From Bigelowiella natans CCMP2755 (lineage: Eukaryota; Cercozoa; Chlorarachniophyceae): a DNA stretch of 40,947 nt. The stretch is from NCBI GenBank assembly GCA_000320545.1, contig ADNK01000782.1:1-40947 (forward strand), written 5' to 3'. A program made the position numbers and the translations under genes. The first letter of the stretch is position 1. Each line of letters begins with the position of its first letter. This document shows, piece after piece, positions 13,485 through 25,834 of the stretch. Below the pieces are notes generated by a model. That model ran no database searches and was not told the origin of the DNA. It saw nothing but the letters and a program-made list of their open reading frames with translations.

Positions 13485-16400
13485 CTTCTTCTACTGCTAC
13501 TACTATTACTACTACTATTACTACTACTACTACTACCCCTCACTCGGTGGTTCTTGCTTCTCGTACTGGTAGGCGCTCGAAGATGGCGTTCGGGTTGGAA
13601 ACATACAGATGATGGAGAATAACGGAAAGCAACGAGCCAACTCTAAATACGATGACCAACAGGGGTAACCTAACACGCTCCTCCTCCACCTCCCCCCTTC
13701 ACCTCACAAGACTTCTCTAATACACTGCACAAGGTACTTCCTGGCAGAGGGAGAGGAAACCATTGGGGATAGATATCAACTGCTACATCGAGGAGGCAGG
13801 AAACGGCTGCTAGGGAAGGTACTTTTGTCCTTTTTGAGATTGCGAGCTATGATCACGATGATAGGTTATTAGGATATTAGTGTTGTCGTCGTTTTGAGTT
13901 AATTAACTACTAATTTATGCTGTTGCCAGGGATCATTCTCCACTGTTGTGAGAGCGAGGGATACGATGGTGAGTACTGATAGCTATCACTGTGTCAATTT
14001 TCCATGCTTTATCACTAGCGACGACAGCCTATGTTCTTCACCGCTCACTAATAAATGATGCAGGGGGATCGCGACGAAGTAGCAATAAAAGTTATTAGAA
14101 ACTATGGCGACATGTACCAGAGAGCTGTCAAGGAGGCCGATATCCTGACCAAAATACGTAAGACGATAGGAGAACTAGAAAGAAGAGAAGGATATGTACC
14201 CAAATTTTGCATGCTCTGTGGTAAAGTAGCATGTTACTGATTTCGATCACTTCTGGTCAACACTTCCTTTCGCCTTCACCTCCATCCCGTCAACACTTCG
14301 ATTCGTATAGACGATCAATGCTTTGGGCGCGTAATTGTTTTATGTAGGGGAGGGAGATCCGGAGAACAAGAACTGCATCGTCAGGTTCATTTCCAAGCTG
14401 GAGCACAAGTACTTTGCAATAGTAGTGCCGATCGTTGCGGAGCGATGTTGACCATCTCGCGTCCGTATCTTCACGTAGAAGCATTGTTCTGCTGCTCAAT
14501 AGCCGTTCGTTGTATATGTCGTTTTACGATAATCACCACCATCAACATCATCACCACCACGGCATTCCTCATCATCAGAACGCACCTCTGCTTGATCTTC
14601 GAGAGCATGGGCCAGAATCTCCGTGAGTACACGCGCAGGATGCAGTTTCAAACTGACCTTTTCACGGTAGTACATTGAGCGAATGTCAAGACCTCTGATA
14701 GCTGCCAGCATTGATTTGATCGTGATTTTTGCCTCATTGCTGCTGGCCAGATACGAAAGTTCTCGATGAATCTCCTCTTGGCTCTGAAGCAGCTCAAGGA
14801 AATGTTGTGACGACTAATACGACGATATGACCAGCCATAATGCACATGTTTGCCGTCCGTTTGGCTATTATCATCATCATCGAGGACGAGGAGGAGGCAT
14901 ACCTCTCGCCGAACCATCCCCCACCACTTTTGCATCAACACACACTGATATACTGATATCACAGTTTTTTGTTATTTTTACGAGCACAATTCTTATCATC
15001 ATGGTGCTACGATCATCATTATCATCGTCATCACCGTCATCATCGTTATCATCATCATCACCATGATTTGTGTGGGACCAGGGACTTAATCCATGCGGAT
15101 ATAAAGCCGGACAACATTCTCGTGAGCCATGACAAGGCGCAGATCAAGCTTGCTGATCTTGGAACGGCCTTTTATGAATATGAGATCGAGGTGAATGAGT
15201 GACGAATGGTGGATTAGTCAATGTAGAGGAAGGATGTTTTTTTGCAGTGTGATTGGGAGACGAAGAAAGAAGATAAATATATAATGCATAAGGAAAATAT
15301 GCTCGACATCTTCTCCAACATAAATACAAGCAAATACGAATCCAAGTCTCGATAAATTTCGTGAAATGTTTTTGCCCTTATCATGGTGAAATCCGGCGTT
15401 GTTGTTCATCAACAGCATTAAACTGAGGGCGTGTAGAAGAAATGAAGTAGTTACAACCGGAAGAAGAGACAAGTAAACGACGTCTTCCTCTCCTTCTCCT
15501 CCTACTCCCCCCCCCCCCCCCCCCCTTTGCAAACCTTAGGAAACCGACCTCTTAGGTTCCCGTTGGTACCGATCACCGGAGGTATGCTCCCACCATTTAT
15601 TCAATATATATTGCTTCAAGACACGAATATGGTTACACATCAGGTAATTCTTGGTCTTCAATACGACGCTTCTATAGATATGTGGGGCCTTGGATGCACC
15701 ATGTAATAATATCCTCACACTTTCATTACTACCCAAATCCAATTCAATTTCTCGCAGCAGTCTCACTCCTCGCCTCAACCCAAATCAACATCCACATTTT
15801 TGCACGATGCAATACAGATGCGAGCTGTTTAGTTGCCGGCCTTTGTTTCGTGGGAAGGACAACCACGAGATGCTGATGGAGTTCTGCAAATTAAGGTGGG
15901 TGGGAGAGGGGAGGCTCGGATAGGATATTCACTCGAATGAATATTTATTTATTGGTTAAATATTGAATTCTGTGTGCGTTTTATGGGTATGTTTGCATGC
16001 ATACGGCTTCTTCGTAGAGGCGGGATCCCTCCAAAGCTGCTGAAACAAGGCAAGTATTCTTCGCAGCATTTCGATGATGAAGGGCGCATAGCAGAGATGT
16101 CATACGACGAGAAGACTGGCAAGGCTAACCTTATCCGCTACATAAGGTGATGATCTGCAAGGGAGCAGTAAAATAAATGTATGGAATGTTGGTGGTTGTT
16201 GTCGTTGTTAGTTCTGATAGAGAGGAACTCCCTGCCTTAGCGTGCAATGTTTTCTTGCGAATATACGTCTCTGGGAAAACGGGTGATCATGATGATGTGG
16301 ACGATGACGATAATGGCAATGCAGGATACCGCGTCGCCCTGGAGAGCTATCTCGGGTCCTCCTAGAATCAAGATCGCTTTCATCCTCGAATATTCCAAAG

Positions 16401-16620
16401 ATGTTGGAGTCTTTCATAGGTAAGATTCGATGAAAAATTAGGAAAATAAGCGTACGAACGCCCTCTCACTTCGAATCATGTTCTTCATGCTTCAGTTCAT
16501 GATTACTCTGAGGTTTCGTTTTCAGATTTCGTCACGCGCATGTTGGAAGTTGATCCCTCGAGGCGAATAAAGCCTGCAGAAGCCCTCCGTCATCCATTCT
16601 TGGTTAACACGTGGCAGTAG
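11309..16620 (+). CDS. PRPF4B: PRP4-type pre-mRNA splicing kinase with RS-rich N-terminus
   Basis: Nineteen exons chain in phase from 11736 to the stop at 16618-16620 (716 residues): 11736-11846, 11963-12511, 12652-12694, 12739-12834, 13052-13281, 13573-13664, 13734-13818, 13930-13968, 14064-14157, 14348-14408, 14579-14666, 14751-14806, 15082-15190, 15540-15581, 15644-15702, 15818-15895, 16018-16146, 16325-16419 and 16526-16620. Two in-frame upstream exons (11309-11356, 11378-11485) are likely; the start codon was not found. The N-terminal part is Arg/Ser-rich with an acidic run. The kinase domain shows GKGSFSTVV, VAIKVIR, HADIKPDN (the PRP4 form of HRDLKPEN), DLG, SRWYRSPE and DMWGLGCT, and the C-lobe insert containing QHFD. 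The DDQQGYF stretch before the domain resembles the DDAEGYY of human PRP4. PRP4 kinases phosphorylate tri-snRNP and SR proteins in the nucleus. The donor at 12511 (GTCCTT) is the weakest splice call. Confidence 0.88.
11903..11939. repeat. (CT)n tract upstream of a splice acceptor
   Basis: CT repeats about 20 bases before the acceptor of PRP4-type exon 11963-12511, on the sense strand. Confidence 0.9.
12611..12645. repeat. (GA)n microsatellite
   Basis: GA repeats immediately before the CACAG acceptor of PRP4-type exon 12652-12694. This is an exception to the usual CT/GT sense orientation of tracts near acceptors. Confidence 0.9.
13456..13537. repeat. Compound (CTT)n(TAC)n trinucleotide repeat
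   Basis: The trinucleotide repeat lies in the intron before PRP4-type exon 13573-13664. It produces long artificial leucine or serine frames on both strands. Confidence 0.9.
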
Positions 16621-17148
16621 TTTACCAATCCAGGCGATTACAGAAGGCTTCGCCGAGTTTCATATTTATTTGTTGCACTACCTAGTCGATTTTGGAAAAT
16701 ATTTATAGCTGGTGCGCTCGCTAGCACAGATATGTCCACACTTCGATCGGTATATGTATATTTTATGGTGTTTGCTGTGCAGTCGCACTTGACTTGTGAG
16801 ACGGATGTAATGAAGTGATTAAATCTTTTCAATGGTCATGTGCTAATGTATATGCGCTTGCTGCTTGAGCATTTATGCCTTATATGTGGCATCATGAGTA
16901 TGAATGCAATGCGTGCAAATAATACGATCAACAAACAATCCGGTGCATGTACATATTACATACATCACTACTGCGCGTTATACTCTACATGCTAGCTGGC
17001 AGCAGGCGCATATCTCGCTCTACTAGCTCGCGCTTATTGTTTCCAATAATATATGTTTTTGTACGTGTATAGCTTAGTAGATTTGTAGCGATGTGAACTA
17101 GTTGTAAATGTATAAAACATGCCGCAATGACAACCCTGCTACGATCCT
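16621..17148. other. Convergent spacer between PRP4-type and CFAP20-like genes
   Basis: Noncoding spacer between two gene ends. It contains copy B of the dispersed element (16795-16839, minus orientation). No gene is visible. Confidence 0.6.
16795..16839 (-). repeat. Dispersed ~43-bp element, copy B
   Basis: On the minus strand this matches copy A (6871-6915) in nearly every position across ACCATTGAAAAGATTTAA and TTCATTACATCCGTCTCACA, differing in the four central bases and one later base. No open frame is shared between the copies, so the conservation is at the nucleotide level. Confidence 0.72.
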
Positions 17149-18086
17149 TCATCTTTTATCACTGCATATGGCTCTATTTTTTGGAAGTTTTGCTCTAATA
17201 TCGGAAGAATGCGAAGATGCTCCGGAAGTTCCCAGTCCTGAAAATATGTAAAGAAGAGTCATCTTCGTGTGAATTTCCGCACACGTATAAACATTTAAAT
17301 TACCTTGTATCTGCGATCCGAAAGGTATATTCTTCGGAGACGGCACGATGATATAATCTGTGGTCACAACAAATATTTAATTGCTGTGAAGGATCTCATG
17401 CGGAAAGCTGCTGACCTTTACTGATTCGCATGTCTTGAACTTACGACCGATGACACTCAATATATACTCCATGTCAATTTCAACCTGAGGGTATTTGTGA
17501 GTGCTGAATATCGCTAGATAATATGGCCAAAGTGGTTGTTGCAATCACCTTGTTCCAGCCTTTCACTAAAACCATTGGTATTGACACCGTCTTTCCCTAA
17601 TAAACAGATGTTATTGTTATTAGTGGAATATTCATATCATCATCATAACTGTTATTGTGTACTACCTGTAGTTTACAAATTGTGGAAGCAGTCGATGACG
17701 TAATAGTGTACAGGTTTCCGTCCATGGCCTTGCACTCCAGCTCAACGCCTTCAAGAGTTACGAATTCATTATTTCCCTGGATGTACTTCATCAAATTCCA
17801 TGGGCATGTGCACTAGAAAGTTTACATTTGTGTTTGTGTGTGTGTGTGTGTATGTCCGTGTACGTTCTAATATTTACAAACAATTTACCAGTATGCATGC
17901 CAATGTTCTTCAGCTGAAACGTTGCAATTGGGAACTTGGCTCCAATGCCTGTGTACCTATTGTGCGTGCAGAGCTATGTCACGACACTCTGCTTGAATAT
18001 TCATTCAAGTGGTGGAAACCTTTCTTCATCGGGAAATTGAACGTAGACATTGGCGTCCTTCACATTTGGAGCACTGGCAATCTGAG

Positions 18087-18124
<38 letters not shown>

Positions 18125-18641
18125 GGGGGGGCGGGGGGGGAGGGGAGAGAAGAAAGACAGAAAAAATTAACCTCACACAATCAATTGCCTCTTGTCGTAA
18201 ATAGTTGTCCTAATGTTAAATCTAAGACGCATAAAATTGCTAAGATCCGGGGGGGATTATTAATTTACCTCCACTACAGGTTCCTTGATGATTCGATCCT
18301 CAAGAAGATTTATCTATGACGAAGAGCAAAAGAAGTGTGTTGTGAATCACATCATCAGATCCGTATTTCACGAAACAAGCGGGAAGGTTGCACATGAATA
18401 TTGGGTCGTTCTTTGTAGCGATGATCTTCCTCCTCGGATGATGAGAAGAAACTGCAAAGGAAACGGCAGGAAAGAACAATACACAGTTTCATGCTCCTAC
18501 CTTGCCAATGCTCGGGTCTGGATCGGGTGTGCAGAACTTCCAGCCTTCGAAGCCAAAAGCACCCTCGTTGCCATAAGGGAGGACCTGGAGAATTCGGTTG
18601 AGAGTCGGTTGTTTCTCTGACGTCGCTGGGGGATCCGCCAT
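17149..18641 (-). CDS. CFAP20-domain-like protein
   Basis: Ten exons chain in phase: 18641-18501, 18425-18351, 18313-18269, 18081-18020, 17956-17878, 17812-17666, 17596-17549, 17484-17445, 17357-17304 and 17237-17149, giving 259 residues. The central part follows the order of the CFAP20 (DUF667) fold. TGIGAKFPIATFQLKN corresponds to the LGIKLPFLVMIIKN of CFAP20, and TVSIPMVLVKGWNKVEIDM corresponds to its CTMPMRLDDGWNQIQFNL. CFAP20 itself is about 190 residues and sits at the inner junction of doublet microtubules; this protein is longer at both ends and diverged, so it may be a CFAP20-domain relative rather than CFAP20. The assignment rests on remembered family sequences, and the acceptor of exon 2 (18425) is inferred from phase. 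No signal peptide or membrane segment is seen. Confidence 0.6.
18088..18121. repeat. (GA)n tract, CT on the sense strand of the CFAP20-like gene
   Basis: The tract reads CT repeats on the gene's own strand and ends a few bases before the CTCAG acceptor of exon 18081-18020, so it acts as an extended polypyrimidine tract. Confidence 0.9.
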
Positions 18642-18922
18642 TATTTCTGTCCAATTTTGAGATTTTAACCGCTTCGAATGAGAATAATAGCAGAAATGCC
18701 CTGGTATTTACGTACATTTTTTGCATGACGTTACCCTCATGCGACAACAAATATTGGGCCAATATACTAGTATAAGCCACCGTAAACCAACAACGCCTAA
18801 GCCCTCAAAACCCTTCCGCATTCCCCCCCCAATTCCATCTCTATCGTTGAGCATCTTTATGCATCATCCACATTGAACATCCGGTAATATCTAGGAAAAA
18901 TCCAGGATAATATTGAGATGGA

Positions 18923-21900
18923 ATGAGGTTGGTGCGATTGATGATGCGGTTGATTCGGTTGGGATTTGCCCTACTCGTATCTTTCTTCCTGCCGATGATG
19001 ATGTTTGCACCGTTATTACCACCTTTGTCGACGGCGACGACGACACTAGCACCGACGACAACATCATCGCACAGCAAGTCAGGATCGGCGCATTTCCCTG
19101 CAAACTCGGTGCAACCAGCTGGCGCAGGTTTGCAGTATTGGATCTGTCACAATGTTGGATCTGTCAACCCTTCGCTACTAAGTCTCCTCCTCCTCCTTCT
19201 TCTTCTTCTTCTTCTTCTTCTTGTTGTTGTAGGGGGGGGGACATGTCCTTATCCCAGACAGCATGTCCCTGCGAGTACGAAGGACAAAATTCGTAGAGGG
19301 GTGGAGCTTTTTAAGGAGAACAAGGTCTTACATATGTGGATATTGTATACTTGTACATCCCAAGCTCCTTGCAGGCGTGATAGCGCTCTGTTTTTTTTAA
19401 AATTGAAATCAGGACCTTGAAACCTCGTTGAAGTTGCTCAAGGAAGCAGAGCAAGAATGCTCCTTCGAAGTACCTCATGCAATGACAAATTTTTGGTCTT
19501 CTTTAATGGTGGCAGCACATAATCTCCGACTTTATGGTGGTGCTGCTTTCAGATATGCGACCCGCTTCTATACGTGAATCTCGCAAATGTGCATCAGAGA
19601 CTCGGGGATATGGATGCAGGTTATGTTGTCAATACATAAATACCTTTATATATATATTATTGAATTACATGCACAGTGTGGGCGTCGATAGCTACAATGG
19701 GTCATTCTGAGAGAAAATGCATTAAATCAATCAGCCGCAAAGCTCAGAGCACAGGTGCTAATCAAGATGCGGCAAGAGTTAGAAACATCGTTAACGTCGT
19801 CATCTGGAAGCAGCAGTACCTCGTGTTCTGCATCGGTGGAGGAGAGAAGAGAAGAGTTTCTAGTTTCAGGTAGATTATGATAGATGCAACAAGGCAGGGA
19901 CCTGCATAAAGGTGATTGTATTTTCCTCCAGCAACGAAGCTCTGCACGTCTTTGGCAGCGCATCATCGGAACATTCAAAAGGGTGCTATTAAATCATGAT
20001 AGTAATAATAACAGCAATAGGAAAGTGATGCCGGAGATCCGATTTCAGCTATTTTTTTACGGCAGTTATTGAGGAGATCCATAACGCTTATGAAGTCGTG
20101 GAAGATGTTACCGCCAAAAATGACGAAGAAGTTACTCCACAAGATCTTTTACTAGATCTTTGCACATGGGCCAACACCTTTAATGAGGTAGTAAAGCAGC
20201 AATTTACTGATAGGCCGCTAAGTATCGACAGCTCGCCATTACACATATGGTATACATAGGTGCCCCTGCTTGCAGCTGATGCACTCATGAAGGACGCACT
20301 CGGTGAGGAGATGATGATGATGATGATGATGCTGATGCTGATGACGATGATTATGCCTTTCATTCCAGCGATCAATTAGTATAAAGAGTCTTACACCACT
20401 CATTCGTGGCGTATTTTAGGAGAAAAGGCAACAGCAGAGAAGTTATTTCGGGTAGCTCGTTCGAAGTTATGCACAACAGATATCGATCTTTTTTGTTGTC
20501 TTCTTCTTTGTAGTGCAACCATTGAATTATTTAGTTTTATTCTCTTATTATTACTATTATTACTATTATTATTATTATATTCTCAGGTGCTACGAGACCG
20601 TTTGTGGGATTCGTACGAAGATGCTAATGTGAGTTGTCGTTTGTAGTATTACTCTAAGTTGGATGTTACTTTTAAGCATTCATATTTCTCTTTCTCTCTC
20701 TCTCTTTCCCTTTCTCTTTTTCTCAATCTTCAGCATGCTACATATGCATATGCATAATTCTTACTCAATTGCTCAGAAGAACGGCATGGGTGAAATCAAG
20801 TCTCCAGAAAGAGCAATCGGTGAATAAATAGTAGGAGTGAAAAGAAGAAATGTGGAGTCAATCGATCGATGGAGAGAATGTCATCGTAACATACATCTTG
20901 CACAATAATTTGCAATGACTTTCAGAATCATCGCACAGCTTTTCTTGCAGAGCTCAAAATTCGAAAAGATTCCGCATTATAATCTTTCTGTACTTGTGAT
21001 TGTCTCTTCTGGTTTCTTCTTCTTCTTCTTCTTATCAGGAAGCTTCTTGTCGCTAACACTCCCATACGCACGGCAAATTTGTAGAGGGGATGATACTCCT
21101 CCTCGACGCATAAAGAAAGACTACACACTGGAAGATTTGCGAACGAAGTATTATCCCTTTCCATACACCTGGGGTAATAACCAAACAATCGTCAGTTTCA
21201 AGATTTGAATGCTTCTCTTTCGAGGAGCAAAGCTACCTGGTCTCCTCCCCCAAATTGCTGTCGTGGTTTTTATCTGAACTTTTCCCCTGATCATAGGAGA
21301 GGAGGATGCAAGCGAGAAGGCCGCCATCTCGAAGATAGAACGTGGTGAGGCGGTCATTAATTGTCACCCATTCCCTACCCCTTATTTCCTCTGCCTTGGA
21401 TCTAAATTGATTTAACGATAAACAATTGTACCCATTGTCCTTCTACTCGTGATCATTCACACTTCCCACCACCAACCACGCCATTGGCAGAAGGCTGTAC
21501 TATTGATAGAAGAGTGAATCTTACTACCAAAGAGCTCCTCCGCCAGTACATTGATAAAGGTTCAGAGTAGACCCCTCTCTTGTAGCAGCAAGAATATTCC
21601 AAAATAATTATAGTAGTTGCAGGTTGTTGTTATGTAGGAGCACAGATGTGAACATGTAACTCGACGCATATGCACTTATTATTTGGCAGTTTGACACTAA
21701 ATACTTTTTTGAGCACTCACTCTTCTTTTTCTTAGAATGTTGTTTACCACCACTGCACTACCATCATCACAGTAATGGCAACTCAGAGGATATTAATTCA
21801 TCCAACGACGTTGCCCTACAACTACTACCACATCGTCTTAGTGTTCATCATCATCATCATCAGTATCATCATTATCATCATTATCAATTCTCATCAGGAA

Positions 21901-24014
21901 AGCCAGTCATAATCGGGGACTTACTTAAAGATTGGCCAGGTTATTTTAAATGCTGATCCGTATCTCCTATCAATATAACAACTCATCTGGTAATGTAAAC
22001 AACTTGCCCCTCCCCCCCCCACCCCGTTGGTTGATTGCTCCCTCCAGGACGTGTACAGTGCAGCAGGGCCAAGCTACTTGCTTCTCACGGCGATGATCAT
22101 GTAGCAGCACCCTCTTCCACTTAATCACATATCGATACTTACCTACTTATCTACCCGCACGTCACCTCCGTTTCTTCTTCTCATGCGCTCTCCTCCTCCT
22201 CCTCCTCCTCCTCCTCCTCCTCCTCCTCTTCTTTGTGAGCATTATTGGTCATAACCGGATGATACGACAAAAGGTGCGGGCAAAGATTTCACCAGATATA
22301 GTAGCTTATGGTAACCAAGATACGAGGGAAGGTCGTAGCTTCACACTATATTCCATGCCCCCCTCCCCCCTCCTCCTCCTTCCAAAGTTATATTAGTTGT
22401 TATACATGAATGGACCAGCACCTATAAGAGGGATAGGTTAATGGCGGAGTGCAATGTCTGATTGTTAGGATATTATCGTACCCACCCCCTTATCACCGTT
22501 GAGTCATACAACTACTGCTACTCTCATGATAGGTAGAGGCAAAGAGGATGAGGAGGAGGAGGAGAAGCTTGGAGAAGAGATGGACCTCCGTAGCTATATC
22601 TTCCTCATCGACGAATTGCAGATGGTAGCAGCATCGATTCCTTACCACGCGGTGCTCGGGGATGGCGGTGTTTCAGCCATTTCCCCTGTAGCTACTGGGA
22701 GGGAGGGGGGGAGGGAGGGAGAGGGAAAGAGCAAAGGAGAGAAAATTTTATAAATCAGTGCATGCGTCATGTATGCTGACTTTGGGGACAAATGCAGGCC
22801 AGAAATCATTCATCGTCAGAACGTGTGCCGCTCTATCTATTCACACGAGACTGGAAAAAATGGATGCTGGACTGGTAGTTTTAGTAGTAGTAGTAGTAGT
22901 AGTAGTAATAGTATTAAGTTGCTGCTATGCTGGTAGTGGTAGGTGGCAGGGCTATTGCGAGGAAGGGAAGATGGATGTGCCTTTTCCAATCCCAAATAAT
23001 CTCACGATGGTCCTGCTTTCTTTCTTTCTTTCTTTGTTTCTATACAACATGCTGTGTGTGTGTGCACAGCTTTCAGGATTTGGAGTTGTTCAACTCTTCC
23101 GTCTTCAATCGAAAGGAAGAGCGACAAAAGCTCTCATTCTTCTTCTTGGGTGCGACGGGCACTTGGACAGGCAATCTCGCTGTTTCTACTATTAACGATG
23201 ATGATGTTCCGTGCTGCTGTTGCTGATAAGAATGACGATGATGATGCAAGATACGCACATACTACATTCATGCATACTACACTGTTTTGGATTTGTCACA
23301 TCTTGTTGGCGACTGCAATCTCGCTCACTTACTTACGCGATGATGGATGAATGGAAGAATGAATGAATGGAGATTGCTAACAATGCTAGATTACCACTAC
23401 CACTCCAACGCCTACAATGTGGTCGCTTATGGAGCAAAGGTGGGTATTCACAACAGACAAAATTTGTTATTTGACAAGAGGAGGAGGGGGAGAGGGGGAG
23501 GAGGAAAATGTATTCACACTAGAATAGCGTTGCTGTTATCCCTGCAAACACCATTGATGTTCGAAAGGAGATACAAAAAAGCACCAATATTGTGATCCTG
23601 CAGCGCATCAGCCGTGACCATGTCGTAAGGCCACAGGCATCGCCGCTCTCTTTGCTTTCTAGATGTCCCCATTATCATTGCTATTATTATTCAGATTTCA
23701 CACATATCATCATCTCTCCTCCTCCTCCTCCTCCTCCTCCTCCTCCTCCTCCTTCTCCTCACCCTATGAGCAGGAGTGGCTACTGTTTCCTCCATCTCTA
23801 AATCTGGACACGAACATGCGTGCAGAATGGCACTCGCTGCCTAAGAATCGACGGGAATCCTATATGAAACACTACAACCCTCTTCGGTATTTATAGGGTG
23901 ATGATGATGATGATGATGATGATGCAATAGTTGCAGTAGTAACAGTAGTACTACCACAAATATGGCGAGGCAAGCACATCGCTGAAGCGAAATCATACGC
24001 TTTATGCAGTTGCA

Positions 24015-24050
<36 letters not shown>

Positions 24051-24572
24051 CCATATTTGTATGGTAAATACTTGTGTATTGATGTCAATTATATACAGGT
24101 GCGTGCAGTATGCTGGAGAGGTTATCTGGAGACACGTTTTATAACATGCTTCTCCTTACAGACAGACACCCTGCTAATCTGAAGACGACGACGAGTCGTG
24201 ATTGCTCGTCTTATTATTATTTTACCATGTCATTGGAGCAGGTGTTAGTTGTTCCCAGCTACTGGCCGCATGCTGTGCGAAACCATGGCGTTGTCTTAGG
24301 TGGTGAAGATGACGCACGCACTACTTTCATCATATTTATATAATAGTTAGTACGTCGATCCATGTTAGTTTTGATAGCCTCTGGTTAGCAAATACCCCAA
24401 GGTCTCGATTTTGCTGCTGCTAGGACTAAGATATCATATCTATGTGCCAGGTACTGCGTCGGAAGTCAGTGATACCCGAGGTCGGAAAGAGCGAACGATG
24501 AGTCAGAAGCGTTCAAAGAAGAAAGCAAAGCGAAAATCACGTCCAGCAAAGCGACGACAAAAGAAGAAATAG
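18923..24572 (+). CDS. Leader-TPR-JmjC protein, JMJD8-like
   Basis: A chain of 25 in-phase exons runs from 19262 to the stop at 24570-24572 (546 residues): 19262-19324, 19413-19469, 19553-19619, 19677-19754, 19932-19982, 20066-20187, 20260-20302, 20420-20451, 20587-20628, 20777-20819, 20926-20995, 21085-21173, 21297-21344, 21491-21559, 21898-21939, 22048-22100, 22274-22310, 22533-22624, 22798-22874, 23070-23170, 23390-23439, 23774-23886, 24099-24120, 24242-24299 and 24451-24572. A first exon at 18923-19162 would add a hydrophobic leader. The first third is helical and TPR-like (RRGVELFKENK; LLYVNLANVHQRLGDMDA). GKPVIIGDLLKDWP opens the JmjC domain; YHYHSNAYNVV with GAKEWLLFPP carries the first iron-ligand region and VPSYWPHAVRN the distal His. 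The H-x-H in place of H-x-D/E is as in the ER-luminal JMJD8. The tail is very basic. Exon 20926-20995 is weakly supported. Confidence 0.8.
22192..22229. repeat. (CTC)n trinucleotide repeat
   Basis: Pyrimidine-rich trinucleotide repeat in the intron upstream of exon 22274-22310 of the JmjC gene. Confidence 0.88.
23716..23760. repeat. (CTC)n trinucleotide repeat before an acceptor
   Basis: Pyrimidine-only run ending shortly before the GAGCAG acceptor of JmjC exon 23774-23886. Confidence 0.9.
24017..24048. repeat. (CA)n microsatellite
   Basis: CA repeats in the JmjC-gene intron between exons 23774-23886 and 24099-24120. Confidence 0.9.
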
Positions 24573-25172
24573 TTGGTCTCTTGAGAGCTAGAGAGCTAGA
24601 GAGGGCGCTGCTGCACAATATGTAATAGCAGGCCTTGCATGTACGCTTCTGCAATACAACGCGTTAAATTTCATCATAAATTCTGTGCGTCAGCGTCTGC
24701 ATCTTAATGTGCTGTCTGTGCCATAATGCAATGAAGAATACGACGATAATGTCGCATATAGCTTGCAGAGGTGTGGCTTAATATACAAACGCTGCCGTGT
24801 ATAGAACATACTCCACATTTCATTTCCCCACACCGCTACATGAGGATGACCATTGAACAAATTCAATTTGATCGATTGCATCCGTCTTACAATGCCATGC
24901 GTGGACTGAGAAAATGAGGGCGCAATCGTTTTCTAAGAGCACGCATGTTCGACACGATTGAGAGCCGCATGTATACAGTACGCAGATAGTTTTGTAGCAT
25001 TAGATTGTGTTCTAAGATCCTAAATAATCATACGGTATGTGGTTTGTTATTTCTTAAATTAAATGATCGCGGCGTAACTTGGCAGTAAGTTGTAAAGAAT
25101 TATCATACATCACGCTGCATCGTTATCATTACTCGAAGAATAGGTTTAGTTGGTTTCCAGGGCGTCGTTCGA
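24573..25172. other. Convergent spacer between JmjC and SLC35-like genes
   Basis: No gene is seen. Copy C of the dispersed element lies near the middle (24848-24893). Confidence 0.6.
24848..24893 (+). repeat. Dispersed ~43-bp element, copy C (diverged)
   Basis: The sequence begins GACCATTGAA and ends GCATCCGTCTTACA at the same spacing (one extra base) as copies A and B, with a more diverged middle. It is weaker than the A/B match on its own, but its place in a third convergent spacer supports homology. Confidence 0.55.
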
Positions 25173-25801
25173 TCAGATACCCATGTTTGTCAGGTACTTT
25201 TCGAGCGACTTGACCGTTTTAGAATCGGCGTTCTGTATAGGGTTAAGGGTAGCAGCATTAGGAGTAGATATTGATTTGTAAGAAGCATACCAACACAGGG
25301 AAAATTTTCCAAAAGCGTTTGATTCTGTGGTCGCCATCGCGAACAAGAGAAGAATATACATCTAAGGATGATCCATATTTTGCTATCACATCCACTGCTG
25401 TGAGCAGCGAAGAAAGAAACGAGTTACCGACATGTATTACGACTTCTGCTACTACCAGCACTGAAATTACTACCTCAAGGTTGATTTTCAAGCGCTGTAC
25501 TACTCTTCCCCTTGACTTCTCCAGATTTTCTTTCTTAGGATCGTCGTACAAGCGGGTCCATAGTCCTCTGTTTGCAGTCATTGCAGTGGGCAGTTTTTCA
25601 ATTGCCATCAGCACCATCATTCGAGGAAGAAGAAGAAGAAGAAAAAGATGGAAAACACGATTGTAAAATAAAAGCATGCGGAATCTTCAAAAATCGATTT
25701 CAAGATGAAAAGAGCGGAAATACCGCCTCGCTACCATGACATCGTAGTTTTTCCTCAAAAATTGAAATTTGTGTATTATGGTAACATCAACATCATCATC
25801 C

Positions 25802-25834
<33 letters not shown>

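Noticed and set aside
13358-13622. Leucine or serine/arginine homopolymer frames on both strands
   Set aside because: They are translations of a trinucleotide microsatellite inside a PRP4-type intron.
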